Positions 34,684-44,700 of a DNA stretch of 64,000 bases are shown in pieces. This DNA is from Loktanella sp. M215 (GTDB lineage: Bacteria > Pseudomonadota > Alphaproteobacteria > Rhodobacterales > Rhodobacteraceae): assembly GCF_021735925.1 (NCBI RefSeq), contig NZ_WMEA01000001.1:3192001-3256000 (forward strand), given 5' to 3'. The notes below the pieces were generated by a model. That model was not told the origin of the DNA. It ran no database searches and was given only the letters and a program-made list of their open reading frames with translations. Position numbers and translations under genes: made by a program. Every line of letters begins with the position of its first letter. Position 1 is the first letter of the stretch.

Positions 34684-35721
34684 TTAGCGCGACTGGCTGA
34701 CGTTGATGCGGGCCAGTGCCGCCTTGGTGACGCGGTCCAGAATGATCGCCAGCAGCACGATCCCGAGGCCCGACAGCAGACCGACGCCGAGTTCGAGAGA
34801 CCGGATACCGCGCAGCACCAGCACGCCCAGACCGGGAGCCGAGACCAGCGAGGCGATGACGACCATCGCAAGGCTCATCATGATGGTCTGGTTCACCCCG
34901 GCCATGATGTTCGGCAAGGCCAGCGGGATCTGCACGTTGAACAGCTTCTGCCGTTTGGTCATGCCAAAGGCGTCCGCCGCTTCGGTCACGTCGGGATCGA
35001 CCAGACGGATGCCCAGATCGGTCAGCCGCACGACAGGCACGATCGCGTAGAGTATGATCGCAATGCCGTAGAGCTTCGGCTCGGTCACCGAGAAGAGGAA
35101 GATCAGCGGGATCAGGTAGACGAAGGGCGGCAGCGTCTGCAACATGTCGAGGATCGGGATCATCGTGCGCTGCACCCGGTCGCTGCGCGACATGGCAATG
35201 CCGATCGGCACCCCCAGCACCACGCAGGTCAACGCACAGACGAAGATGATCGCCAGCGTCTGCATCGTGTAGCTGTAGTAATCGACAAAACCGAGGAAGC
35301 CGAAGCAGAGGGCGACGAGTGCGACCAGTTTCCACTGCCGGCTGACGACGTAGGAAATCAGCATCAGTAGCGGGATCATGATGAACCACGGCACCGCCTG
35401 CATCACCCACAGCGCCTCGTTCAGCGCCCAGCTGAGCGGTTGGGTCAGCGGATCGACCACGACCTTCAGGCCGTTCTTGATCGAAAGAAAGCCTTCCTCC
35501 AGCCCGCTGGTCAGCGCGCGGGACTGCGGGAAGGACGTGCAGGCCTCGTGCATGGCATCCATCGAGGGGAATGGTGTGTCCCACGGTGACACCACCACGT
35601 CGCTGCCGGAGGTCTGCGCCAGCAGCTGCGCCATCGACGTCATGCCGCCGCTGTCGTCTCCACTGGCACCGCACCAATTGCGCAGGCCCAGCCCGTCGAA
35701 CAGAAAATCATACGTCGCCAT
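34684..35721 (-). CDS. Betaine/choline ABC transporter permease (ProW/OpuAB type)
   Basis: A 345-residue permease with several membrane segments. The coupling loop reads VTEAADAFGMTKRQKLFNVQ, and ANIMAGVNQTIMMSLAMVVI-like sequence (from PNIMAGVNQTIMM) follows. The N-terminal 100 residues are a periplasm/membrane extension typical of ProW. I use the ATG giving MATYDFLFDG; another ATG 48 bases upstream adds an untypical stretch. It is 12 bases upstream of the ATPase start and follows the binding-protein gene after a gap holding a strong hairpin. Confidence 0.92.
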   Translation of the reverse strand: MATYDFLFDGLGLRNWCGASGDDSGGMTSMAQLLAQTSGSDVVVSPWDTPFPSMDAMHEACTSFPQSRALTSGLEEGFLSIKNGLKVVVDPLTQPLSWALNEALWVMQAVPWFIMIPLLMLISYVVSRQWKLVALVALCFGFLGFVDYYSYTMQTLAIIFVCALTCVVLGVPIGIAMSRSDRVQRTMIPILDMLQTLPPFVYLIPLIFLFSVTEPKLYGIAIILYAIVPVVRLTDLGIRLVDPDVTEAADAFGMTKRQKLFNVQIPLALPNIMAGVNQTIMMSLAMVVIASLVSAPGLGVLVLRGIRSLELGVGLLSGLGIVLLAIILDRVTKAALARINVSQSR

Positions 35722-35774
35722 ACATACCTCATCCGGGCATGCAGCGCCCCAAGTTGTCGTGTTTTTCAATACGA

Positions 35775-35805
35775 GCAGAGCCGGATCCGATGAATCCGGC
35801 TCTGC
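35775..35805 (-). promoter_or_regulatory. Intercistronic hairpin between binding-protein and permease genes
   Basis: A perfect 12-base-pair inverted repeat (GCAGAGCCGGAT and ATCCGGCTCTGC) with a seven-base loop lies 69 bases after the stop of the binding-protein gene on the minus strand. No T run follows. As with other binding-protein genes, it probably stabilises the upstream mRNA or dampens read-through into the permease gene. Confidence 0.65.
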
Positions 35806-35874
35806 CTTCGGTCATGCGTTCAAACGCCTCACGCTGCGCCACCGGATTGGTGCCACAGCGCAATCCGCATCAGC

Positions 35875-36846
35875 CTATTGCAGCAGGGCTGCCAGCTTTT
35901 CGCGCGCTGAATCGTTGATCCAGCTGCTCCATGCGTCGGGGTTGTTCTTCAGGAAATACACCGCCGCTTCCTGATTTGACGCGTTGTTGTCTTCCTTCCA
36001 TGCCAGAAGCTGGCTCATGACCTCGGTCTTGAAGGTGACCTTGCCCATCATCTTTGACACGTCCGGATGGCTGTCCATGAAGTCCTGTGTGACGATCGTC
36101 AGCACGGGTGCCGACGGAAAGGACGACGGCGTGGGATCGGGCGCATCGGCGTTCTGCATCGCCTTGAAGGCCGCCTCGTCGTAGTCACCCAAGTCGATGC
36201 TGGTCATGTCGAACATGCCCAACGGCGTCGTCGGCCCCCAGTAATAGCCGAACCATGGCTTCTCGTCGCCATATGCCGAGGCCATGGATGTGGCGAGGGT
36301 TTCACCAGACCCGTGATTGAAGATCTCGATGCCCTTTTCGTCCAGACCGAAGGCCCGGATCAGGTTGTCGTTCACGATGCGGCAGCCCCAACCGTCGGGG
36401 CAGTTGTTGAACATGCCGCCGACCAGTTCGGGGTTGGCCGTGATGCCGTCGATCGTCGCGAGTTCGGGATGCGCCTCGACCAGGTAGGTCGGCAGGAACC
36501 AGCCTTCGACGCCGCCCGGATCCAGCACGCTGCCCAGCTCGACGATCTTTCCGTCGGCCTTCAGCTTGGTATAGGCGTCGCCGGCAGAGTTGGTCCAAAG
36601 CTCTGTCACGATGTCGGGTTCGTTGTTTTCCGACAGCGACGTCATGGCCGGCGTGGTGTCCGACGGCACGGCCGTGACGTTGCAGCCATAGCCCTGTTCC
36701 ATCAGGAATTTCGACACCTGCGTCACGATGGCCGCAGAATCCCAATTCATCTGCGTGATGGTGACATCACCGCACTGGTCCTGGGCCAGGGCTGCCGTTG
36801 GGGCGGCCAATGCAGTCAGTGAAGCCGCGAGAATATAGCGTTTCAT
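35875..36846 (-). CDS. Betaine/choline-type ABC transporter substrate-binding protein (OpuAC family)
   Basis: A 323-residue periplasmic binding protein. A Sec signal peptide (MKRYILAASLTALAAPTAALA, cleavage after ALA, about residue 21) precedes the mature start QDQCGDVTITQMNWDSAA. The family fold is suggested by PWFGYYWGPTTPLGMF, a tryptophan/tyrosine-rich stretch of the kind that cages quaternary ammonium groups. The ATG chosen gives this signal peptide; an upstream ATG adds 14 residues. Candidate ligands are glycine betaine, proline betaine, choline or TMAO. Confidence 0.9.
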   Translation of the reverse strand: MKRYILAASLTALAAPTAALAQDQCGDVTITQMNWDSAAIVTQVSKFLMEQGYGCNVTAVPSDTTPAMTSLSENNEPDIVTELWTNSAGDAYTKLKADGKIVELGSVLDPGGVEGWFLPTYLVEAHPELATIDGITANPELVGGMFNNCPDGWGCRIVNDNLIRAFGLDEKGIEIFNHGSGETLATSMASAYGDEKPWFGYYWGPTTPLGMFDMTSIDLGDYDEAAFKAMQNADAPDPTPSSFPSAPVLTIVTQDFMDSHPDVSKMMGKVTFKTEVMSQLLAWKEDNNASNQEAAVYFLKNNPDAWSSWINDSAREKLAALLQ

Positions 36847-37188
36847 ATAAAATCTTTCTTCGATCATCCACGTTGAGGAATACCGCACGCGTCCCGTGCA
36901 GCGCCTACCAAGGACGCAAATGCGCTGCAGTCGCCATTCAAGGCGTCAGCCCGCCATCCATTTTAAAAGATAGGAAAATGTCGATTTGCGACAGCGTTGC
37001 GTCGCTTTCAGACCCCACTTACGCGAACGTGGTCGGATTGCAACCGCTATCGCAAAGCAGCGCAGTCCTGCGACGATGATGCGGACAGAAGGCGCCGCAT
37101 CGAACCTGCGCCACAGCAGCGCGCAACAGTCAGGCCTCCGTTCTGCAATCGGGGATTAAAGAAAGACACGCACAGGAATGCGAACATC
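36847..37188. other. Gene-free stretch upstream of the betaine importer
   Basis: About 340 bases between the binding-protein start and the stress-protein fragment. It must hold the importer promoter. I saw no clear consensus promoter, RNA gene or family-like frame. Confidence 0.5.
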
Positions 37189-37341
37189 ATGATTCCGGTC
37201 AATCTGCGACACACCGAATATCTCGACAAAGCCGTCTCAACCGCAGCCGATATCGCGAAACGTCATGGCCCCGCTGCGCATTTCGCCGGCGTTGTGCCGA
37301 CAACCCTCTCAGAGGTCGCGCGCGCCGGCCGCGTCTGCTGA
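37189..37341 (+). pseudogene. N-terminal fragment of a universal stress protein gene
   Basis: Plus-strand translation from an ATG gives MIPVNLRHTEYLDKAVSTAA then DIAKRHGPAAHFAGVVPTTL, matching the first 45 residues of UspA-family proteins. It then breaks off at VARAGRVC and a stop, about 100 residues short. An ATG ten bases upstream with AGGA before it suggests the original start was there and that one base was lost. The break lies next to an IS256-type and an IS3-type remnant. Confidence 0.6.
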
Positions 37342-37357
37342 AAAGCGCGCTGTCTCC

Positions 37358-37441
37358 CTTATGATCGATGCCACATATCTCAAGGTCCGTCAGAGCGGCC
37401 GCATCGTGTCCGTCGCGGTCACCATCGCAGTCGGGGTGAAC
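37358..37441 (+). mobile_element. IS256-family transposase fragment
   Basis: A 28-codon remnant reading LMIDATYLKVRQSGRIVSVA then VTIAVGVN. This is the catalytic aspartate region of IS256/Mutator-type transposases (normally WLDATYLKVRxxGRVVSxAxxIAxGVN). Nothing else of that element is present, so it is a dead fragment. Confidence 0.75.
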
Positions 37442-37446
37442 ACCCT

Positions 37447-37611
37447 AGCCGCTTCAGCTTCGCGTTCTTGTCCTCATGCTGCTTCCGGCACAGCTCCGCC
37501 GTCGGCAATCCAGCCTTCTGCTCTTCGATCATCCCGATGATCTGCTCCTTCAGGTTGGCAGACACGACATCAGATTAAGGGAATTTCCGGAGCGCAGGTC
37601 ACATCAGATTA
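37447..37611 (-). mobile_element. IS3-family remnant: OrfA fragment and one end
   Basis: Minus-strand translation reads LKEQIIGMIEEQKAGLPTAE then LCRKH joined to EDKNAKLKRL. This is the start of an IS3-type OrfA with an internal deletion that joins the HTH helix to the leucine-zipper region. Upstream, at 37575-37606, is sequence resembling the element's terminal repeat (TGTGACCTGCGCTCCGGAAA). The 11-base repeat ACATCAGATTA occurs at 37567 and 37601. Confidence 0.65.
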
Positions 37612-37705
37612 CGCTGCAAAGCCGGTTTTCAGAACGTCTCTGCTTACAGGCCTATCGTGGTCCATGTCGCAATCCGATTGACGGCCAAGACATCGCGCAA
37701 CACCT

Positions 37706-38275
37706 CTAGACCGCGATATCAATGCTGTTGATGGCGAAGTTGACGGGATCGACGCCATTGATGCCGTGCCTGAAGACCCAAATCGTAATCCAATCGAAGC
37801 AGACGGGGCCGTTTCCCCGCGCCCCGCAGAACACGGTGGCGTCTGCCGGCACGTTTGCACGGGAAAGCGACATCCAGTGCAGCTGTGGGTGGTCGCTGAC
37901 CTCGACCGCAACATCGTAAACATTCCCGGGGTCGCCGCGCGCAAAGTCCACATCGACACCAAAAGCCGTAATGCTGGTTTCGAAATGCAGCACCAGTGCC
38001 TCGTGGCCTTCTTTCAGGGCAAGAGGTTCGTCGGCATCGGCGAAATGTCCGTCGAAAAATCCCGGTGGCTGAGCGCCTTGGCTCACGCTGCGGATGCTGC
38101 CGGGATGCCAGATGGCGCAGACCGTCGAATCATTCTGCGCGCGAAAGCGGATGGTGCCACTGGAGTTACGGTTCATCAGATTTCCCGGGGCCGCGCGCCC
38201 GCCCCATCCGATGCAATCGGTGGCGCCGACCTCTCCCCGGTTATTAAGCCACTTGACGTCAAGGTCTTCGGGCAT
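37706..38275 (-). CDS. Hypothetical protein, last gene of the multicopper oxidase operon
   Basis: A 189-residue protein of no family I recognise. It has no signal peptide or membrane segment and looks beta-rich (IRFRAQNDSTVCAIWHP, EALVLHFETSITAFGVDVDF). Two cysteines lie in TVFCGARGNGPVCFDW. The ATG has a GGAGG ribosome site at the right distance, which supports a real gene. It starts 29 bases after the stop of the secreted protein gene and would be co-transcribed with the multicopper oxidase. Its role may be tied to that system, which is inference. Confidence 0.7.
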   Translation of the reverse strand: MPEDLDVKWLNNRGEVGATDCIGWGGRAAPGNLMNRNSSGTIRFRAQNDSTVCAIWHPGSIRSVSQGAQPPGFFDGHFADADEPLALKEGHEALVLHFETSITAFGVDVDFARGDPGNVYDVAVEVSDHPQLHWMSLSRANVPADATVFCGARGNGPVCFDWITIWVFRHGINGVDPVNFAINSIDIAV

Positions 38276-38304
38276 GGAAGCCTCCTGTTGGTAAGAGCGC
38301 GGCG

Positions 38305-39825
38305 TCAAGGGCCACAGAAGATGCTGGCCGGGACCGCCGCCGGCACCGGATCGCCGGGCCAAGGATCAAGCTGACCGACCTGGTCGGGCCCGTTATGGCC
38401 ATTGGTTGTCAGATTGCCGGTGCCTGTCACCAAAAACGGCAGGCATTCGAAATTATTGGGCAGGATTTGTTCGCCTACGGATTTGTTTTCAGGGAAGATG
38501 AACTCGCCGACCGGGGCGCGGTACTGCCCCGCAACCAGCCCATTGGCGAACGTCGGGCCAGAGGGCACCGGCGCGCCATCGGGCAGCCTGCCGTTACGTG
38601 CGAGGCGGACGAGGATTTCGCGCACAGCACCCCTGCTAACGCCGTTGCCGTCAAAGAGGGCGTTGGCGTTCTTGCCGAGGACCAGGTTGAAGCGACCGTA
38701 GGGCGGCTCTTTGCGGGGCGCGGATGACAGGAAGCGGACGCTTTCGTTACCTGTGGGGTCGACGTCGATTGCATAGATGTCAATGCCGAGCGTCGGGTCG
38801 GTGGTCGCACCCTCTACCCGGAGGCGGTCCTGCGTCTCTTGGTCGATGAAGTCGTTCGGCACGGCAGGATCGCGCAGGATGCGGGGGCCCATGGTGCCCA
38901 ACAGGCTGCCCTCGATGGCGATATAGGCAGGCGCGACGCCGGGCTGGGTGTAGATGCCGACGTTGGCCTGGATGGTATGGGCAGAGATATAGATATCGGC
39001 TCCGTCGCGGGCCAGTGTGCCGGCATAGATGATGTAGTCGCCCGGCCGCATCGGCGCCTGCTTTTCCGGCATGCAGGCGGGGCATTTTGGCAGAGGCGGC
39101 GAGCCGGCGGGAGCGATTGCAAGATCGGCTGGTCCCATGATGAACCGGCTCAGCGGCTTGCCCGCGTCTTCGGGGCGATTGGCATCGGGACATTCGGGAT
39201 CGTTGGCTGCGCGCGGTATACACATCGGGTAGCCGGACATCGACATGATGGTCGGGTTCTCTCCGTCCACCATGAAGCGGGGATCGCTGTCCAGGTTCGG
39301 ATCCTGCGGCGCGAAGACGCTGTCGGGGTCATTGATGCGGATTCGCGTCTCGGGCTGCGGCGCCGCGTCGGTCGGGTCGGCGACGAGGGTGATCTCGCCG
39401 TTCGCGGCGATGGATTTGATGTACCCCGCGCCCTCGGCCAGCGGATCCTGCGAGATCCAAACGAGGCCTGCGACATGCCGACTGCCGACGATGTTTCCGA
39501 CGATCGAGGCCTGATAGTCGCCGGGCCGGGGCGCGCTGTCGTTGATGGCCAGGCCGGACTCGGCAGGATTGCCGGGGTTCAGATCGAAGATGTCCTTCGG
39601 CGTGAGGAAGGTTGCCGGCATCTGCACGATCAGGTTGCGGGGAATCGTGACGGTGGTGCCCTCGACCACCATCGACCCGCCGGTCAGAAGATCTCCGGCG
39701 TCGAGTGTGAAGCTCTGGATCGGGCCGGTGAGAAAGAACTGCGCGGGCCGCGTTTGCGCCGTGGCGGCGGAGGCCATGGCGAGGACGGCCAATAGAACGA
39801 GAGGCAGGATGCGGCGGGCAGTCAT
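38305..39825 (-). CDS. Secreted protein of unknown function beside the giant multicopper oxidase
   Basis: A 506-residue exported protein with a Sec signal peptide (ILPLVLLAVLAMASAATAQT, cleavage after ATA-type site near residue 23). The mature part is beta-rich and contains a cysteine cluster (SGYPMCIPRAANDPECPD and LPKCPACMPEKQAP, with a CxxC). A second region reads RPGDYIIYAGTLARDGADIY and AYIAIEGSLLGTMGP. No family was recognised. The ATG overlaps the stop of the beta-propeller gene by four bases, so the two are coupled. It may bind metal or structure the product outside the cytoplasm, but this is inference. Confidence 0.85.
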   Translation of the reverse strand: MTARRILPLVLLAVLAMASAATAQTRPAQFFLTGPIQSFTLDAGDLLTGGSMVVEGTTVTIPRNLIVQMPATFLTPKDIFDLNPGNPAESGLAINDSAPRPGDYQASIVGNIVGSRHVAGLVWISQDPLAEGAGYIKSIAANGEITLVADPTDAAPQPETRIRINDPDSVFAPQDPNLDSDPRFMVDGENPTIMSMSGYPMCIPRAANDPECPDANRPEDAGKPLSRFIMGPADLAIAPAGSPPLPKCPACMPEKQAPMRPGDYIIYAGTLARDGADIYISAHTIQANVGIYTQPGVAPAYIAIEGSLLGTMGPRILRDPAVPNDFIDQETQDRLRVEGATTDPTLGIDIYAIDVDPTGNESVRFLSSAPRKEPPYGRFNLVLGKNANALFDGNGVSRGAVREILVRLARNGRLPDGAPVPSGPTFANGLVAGQYRAPVGEFIFPENKSVGEQILPNNFECLPFLVTGTGNLTTNGHNGPDQVGQLDPWPGDPVPAAVPASIFCGP

Positions 39826-41774
39826 GGCAGGCTCTCCTCTTGGAATGCGTCGTCGGGCGACGGCCGGATTGTGACATAGGAAGGCGCGGCGTCGGTCGGG
39901 CCGAGCCGCCGCGACACCGAGCTGATGGCAAGGCCATAGCGCCCGCCCTTGGGGAAGCTGAACGTGGCGGAATAGATGCCGTCGGCGGTCTCTCTGGCGA
40001 CGGTGCGCTTTTGCCAGACACCCGAGGGCGAGTATGCGAGGATCCGCAAGTCGGTCACGCCCAAGACCGGCGCGCCGGAGGCGGGATCAGCAAGCCGCCA
40101 GGTGAAGGTCTGCTGCCGCCCGCCCTCCGCAGGGTCTGTCAGGGCGGCGGTAACGGAAGGTCCGGGATTGGTCTTGTCCCCGGCTGCGCCCGGGTCGACC
40201 GATGCAGGCTGGCAGACGACCAGGTCCGGCCGGTCGAGGGCCATGACCAATTCGTAGGGGCCGGCGGAGGTGATGATCGCGCGCGCCTCGTAGGTGCCGG
40301 GCTGCGTCTCGCGGAAGCCACGGTCGATTGCGAGCATTCCGGTCACCGCGGTGCCATAGATCGGCACTGTGCCCATCGGCACGTTCATGCCCTCCATATA
40401 GTCGTAAGCGACACGCTCGGCCGGATTGGCGATCAGCGCGCCATGGCCTGCAGGCGCGATCAGACGGGCGCGGACGGCCGCAGGGTCGTCTGTCGGGCGC
40501 TTGGGCGCAGCAGCGTCCTGAATGGCAATTGGGGTCAGCTTGCCATCACGCAGCTCTTCAAGCTCCAGCGCCGTGAAAGTATCGCCGCCAAGGCCGCGCA
40601 CATAGGCGTATGCGTGCGAAAAGCCGATCTCGACCGGCGTGTCGGCGACAGGTCCGGTGGCGATCACCCTGCCCGCTTCGGCGTCGATCACCGATATCCG
40701 GCTGCCAGCACGGTCGAGGGCAAGAACGAGACCGCTTTGCGGATCAAGGGCCAGCGCCGTCACCGGGGCTGACAGCGGAATGCTGTCGGTCTCGGCCAGT
40801 GTGACGGGATCGAACAAGCGTAGAACGGGATCCTGCGCAGACCCAATGGCAAGGCGGCCGGGTCCGGGGAGCCAGAGCATGGCCGACAAGGCCGACAGAG
40901 TTGTATCGGCGGTCACGGCCATGCGGGCGGTGTCGACAGCAACGACATGGCCGTCCGCCGCGGCGGCAAAGACGCGGCCAGTGGCCATGTCAGCGGCCAT
41001 GATCAGGGGCGCTGGTCCAACCGCGACCGGGCGCGAGGACGCCTCTGATCCTGCGTCGATGATCGCCACGGCGCCTGTCCCGGCGAGTTCCACCGCGGCG
41101 CGGTTCCCGCCGAGCGCGGTGACGGTTGCCGGGCGCGCGCCGCCGCCCATGTCGACCAGCCGCACAACGGTCAGATCCAGCGTATCGATGGCGACGGCAA
41201 GGTCCAGCGTCGGCAGGGTGACGAAGACGGTCGATCCGTCACCCGACATCCGCCAGTCGAAGGGCGCCGCGGGCAGCGGGATCACCTTCTCCATGTTGGT
41301 GATGGTGAAATCGACATGTGGATTGACGACAGAGACCGCGCGGTCGGCATTCAGCATCAGAAGCTTGTAGCTGTTCAGGTCCACGTCCGCCTTTGCGGTA
41401 ACGTTACCGCGGGCGAGAAGCCGTGCCCGTGACCGGCAGGAGATTTCCGCCGTCACCTGCGCGTTACGCACCAGTTCCATCCAGCCATAGATCTGCCGAT
41501 TGGTGACCGGTGCGCCGGTCTCGCGGTCGGTGAGGGTCACGACGATCCTGGCCTCTCCTCCTGCCACCGCCGGCCCTCCGTCCGGACCTTCGACACGGCT
41601 GGTCAGCGTGATGCGGTCCGCCGGGACATCACGGGCGGCCTGCGGACTTGCCTCTGGCGCCGCGTGGATCATCGGCATGGTATGACCGGAATGGTCCATC
41701 GCCTGTTCCTGCCCCTGCGCCGCCAGTCCTGCGACTGCGAGGGCGACGGTCACGAGGAGGACGGGCTTTAACAT
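39822..41774 (-). CDS. Secreted beta-propeller protein with His/Met-rich N-terminus
   Basis: A 650-residue exported protein. The signal peptide is MLKPVLLVTVALAVAGLAAQ. The mature N-terminus is rich in His and Met (MDHSGHTMPMIHAAPEA), a pattern of copper-binding regions. An Ig-like part (ARIVVTLTDRETGAPVTN) follows, then several YVTN/cytochrome D1-like propeller repeats (such as MLWLPGPGRLAIGS, LALDPQSGLVLALDRAGSRI). A second Ig-like part (FTWRLADPASGAPVLGV) ends the protein. The start at MLKPV sits 11 bases after the oxidase stop. It could deliver copper to, or scaffold, the oxidase. Function unproven. Confidence 0.85.
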   Translation of the reverse strand: MLKPVLLVTVALAVAGLAAQGQEQAMDHSGHTMPMIHAAPEASPQAARDVPADRITLTSRVEGPDGGPAVAGGEARIVVTLTDRETGAPVTNRQIYGWMELVRNAQVTAEISCRSRARLLARGNVTAKADVDLNSYKLLMLNADRAVSVVNPHVDFTITNMEKVIPLPAAPFDWRMSGDGSTVFVTLPTLDLAVAIDTLDLTVVRLVDMGGGARPATVTALGGNRAAVELAGTGAVAIIDAGSEASSRPVAVGPAPLIMAADMATGRVFAAAADGHVVAVDTARMAVTADTTLSALSAMLWLPGPGRLAIGSAQDPVLRLFDPVTLAETDSIPLSAPVTALALDPQSGLVLALDRAGSRISVIDAEAGRVIATGPVADTPVEIGFSHAYAYVRGLGGDTFTALELEELRDGKLTPIAIQDAAAPKRPTDDPAAVRARLIAPAGHGALIANPAERVAYDYMEGMNVPMGTVPIYGTAVTGMLAIDRGFRETQPGTYEARAIITSAGPYELVMALDRPDLVVCQPASVDPGAAGDKTNPGPSVTAALTDPAEGGRQQTFTWRLADPASGAPVLGVTDLRILAYSPSGVWQKRTVARETADGIYSATFSFPKGGRYGLAISSVSRRLGPTDAAPSYVTIRPSPDDAFQEESLP

Positions 41775-41785
41775 CCGGCATTCCC

Positions 41786-44700
41786 CTAGTTGCAGACCAC
41801 ATTTCGGCCAAGCGCATCGGACGTGGTGCGACTGCCGACGGCGCAGGCGTCTTTCGGCAGCACGCGCATGAGGCCCCATTGTCCGCCCGAGAAGGCAAAA
41901 CCCTCGTGCGAGCGGTAGAGGTAGTCGCCCGCAATCTCCGACTGGCCACCGGCACTGGGCAACAGGATGTTGACCCCGCGACCCGGACCCATGCCGTTGA
42001 CGACACCTTCCACATGCTGGCGGTCAGGGTCAGCGCTCTGGACTGTGGAGTCCTGCGCATAAGGCTGACTAACCCATCCGTGACCCGCCAGTTCAAAACC
42101 GCTGTTGCGTGGATGGCCAGCAGGATGCACCACCCGCAGCCGCACGGGCGTACCGGCGGTCGCGGTGAAAAGCGGCGTCTCCGGATCGCCGTAGCCATCC
42201 GAAGGCTTGGACGACAAGACATTGGTATAGTCGACATCCGCCATGTCATCGGGATCAGCGGCCGGATTGGCACCGATCCGAGTCCAGAAGGGCTCGAAGG
42301 CGTAGTTGAACGTTTTCTGGCCGGAATCCTCGGCATCGTCGCCATTCCTGAGGTTGGCCAGCGGCTGGCCACGGTAAGACATGCTGGCATCGTTGCCGTA
42401 CATCAGGACGAATTCGCGGAATGGCACAGCATCAGGAGTCGTGACGGTGGCGGCAGCCGTTAGGCAGGGTGCGGTCCCCTGACCTGCATCGCGCAAGATG
42501 TCGCAATCGGTTTCCCAAGTTGCATTTTCGGGCTCAATGACCAGAACGCCCGCGGTGCCATGCGAACTCGCCTTGATCGGGTCGGCGAGGTCGCGCAGAC
42601 CAATGACGCCGAATTCGATGGGCCGGGCAAGGCGATCCTGCTGACTGGGCGTGGTACCGAAGTCACCGGCATACCACGTCAGCGTGCGTTTGTTGGTCCA
42701 GCGGAATTGCCCGGGCTGCAGCGCGATCTCGTCGCTATCGCCAGCGGTGCGGTAGCAGGCCTTGTAATCGGGACCAGCTTGTTCCAACGGGCACTGACAG
42801 ACCAGCCCCTCGACACTGCCCGTTGGTGGACAAGAGAAGGCGACAGTCGGAACGTTCAGGCCAACAGTGGCGCCGTCGGACTGCACCGCACTCAGGGCCA
42901 CAAGCTGCGGGCTCAGCCCGACGGTGGTCGCGGCGGCAACCTGATTGAAACCAAAGCCATCGACGATGGGCGGCATCATGTTCCAGGACCAGGTCTTCGG
43001 ATCGGTGATGTCCTCGGGAACGTCAGGCACGCGGTTCCAAAGATCCACATTGATGCAATCGCCGGCGTTTGCGCGCAGGATCAGGGGCTCGATGGCCTTG
43101 CCGCCCTTCAGGAGTCCGAATTCAGAGGTGTCGAGTCCGGACGTCTGGCCCGGCGCGACACCCCGCAGCACCTTTTCCCCGTCGCCTGCATCCAATGTCT
43201 CTTGCGTGATGACATAGACCACGGCGTTGGCGTCGCTGGCGCCCGTGTCCGTGCTATACACCAGACGGCCTGCTCCGGGCAGGTCGCGGACGCGCCAGGC
43301 CTCGACACTGAAGGTGCGCAGCGGCGCGCTCTCAGGGCAGATATTACCATTGTAGACCAGTCCGGTTTCGGGAAAGGGGTTCGACGAGAGGCGATCCAGC
43401 GCAGCTAGGGGCGCTTTCCAGCCAAGGACCCGCATCAGGCCCCACTGGCCATCCCACAGATTGTCAGTGGCGCTGGTGCCGTAGAGATGGTCGACGGGCA
43501 GATTGGGCGTCGGGTTTTCGACCGAGATCTCGAATTCGAAGTGTTCGGAAATGCCGATGTGCTGGGCAGAGCGCCAGCCCGAGTTTGACGAGCCGGGTTC
43601 GGCCAGCCATTTTGCGCCGTTCATGAAGAAGATATGGTTTTCCTCCTGCGCGCCCTGGATCAACCGGACCATAACCCGGTCACCCTCGTTCGCCGCAAGG
43701 ATCGGCGTGGCCGGATCGCCCGGATTGCGCAGTCCCGCCGGTTCCGAGCAGGGCGTCATCTGACTGTCAGCACAGGGTGCGAGATAAGTGTCCAGGAAGA
43801 TCGCTGCGGTATCGTAGGCGCGGTCGCGCTGGGCAATCTGTGCCCGAATCCCGTCCTCCTCGTCAGCATGAGTCAGCGAGGAAAAGACGTTTGAAAGGTC
43901 CCCCGCGTCACAGCGGCGGGCGATATATGCGTTCTCGCAGGCCACGGACGCAGCGCTGTCGGCGCTGGCAAAGCACGCGGTTTGCACTTCCCGGCTGCCA
44001 CGAAGGCTTGCCTCACAGGCCTTCAGAACCCCGGCGCTGAAGCTGCGCTGTTCCCACTTACCCCGCAGGCCTGAGGGGGATCCGACGCGCAGCGGCACCG
44101 GTTCGTTGCGGTAGTTCAGAAGCTGACCGCCGGGATCGGACACCGATATGCCTTCGGGCATCGGGACCGAGGCGTCATACGTGACATCCGGAAGGTCATG
44201 GTCAAGCCGCGCGGGCGGACCGACCGGCTTGTTCTCGGGTGGCGCGGTATAAAGCAACGCAAAGTCAGCCACGGCGAGGTTATATTCGCGGCGGTTGAAC
44301 TGCGGGTCTTCGGGCAGCAATGGATTGACGATGTTCGCCGCGAAGGATGTTGGGCCGCCATCGGGGCGCACCGTGATCTGCGTGCCGTCGGGATGGCGCC
44401 CGCCCATCACCTCGCCCCCCAGCGTCTCCCACCGCGAGTCCTTCGGTTCGATCACCAGAGCGCCATAGAAGCCATGCTGCTGGTGCGACGACGGGCCGAA
44501 GTGGTCGTGGGTGAACACGGTGCGAAGCGTGCGGTCCTTGCCTTCCCGGTTCAGAAGCGGGTCCGCCCACCACCGTTGCACGGTGGTTTGGGCACCGCAC
44601 CAGGGATGGTCCATCAGCAACGCCTCGGCAGCGTGCGGATCGGCCGGGATGTCGTCGGGGCAGATGCCCCGCGGATCGCCCGCCATCGGGCCGCCGGGTG

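Noticed and set aside
37081..37089. A 9-base match to the 3' end of tRNA-Ser as an attachment site
   Set aside because: Nine bases are too few to separate from chance in GC-rich DNA and the flanks do not continue the match.
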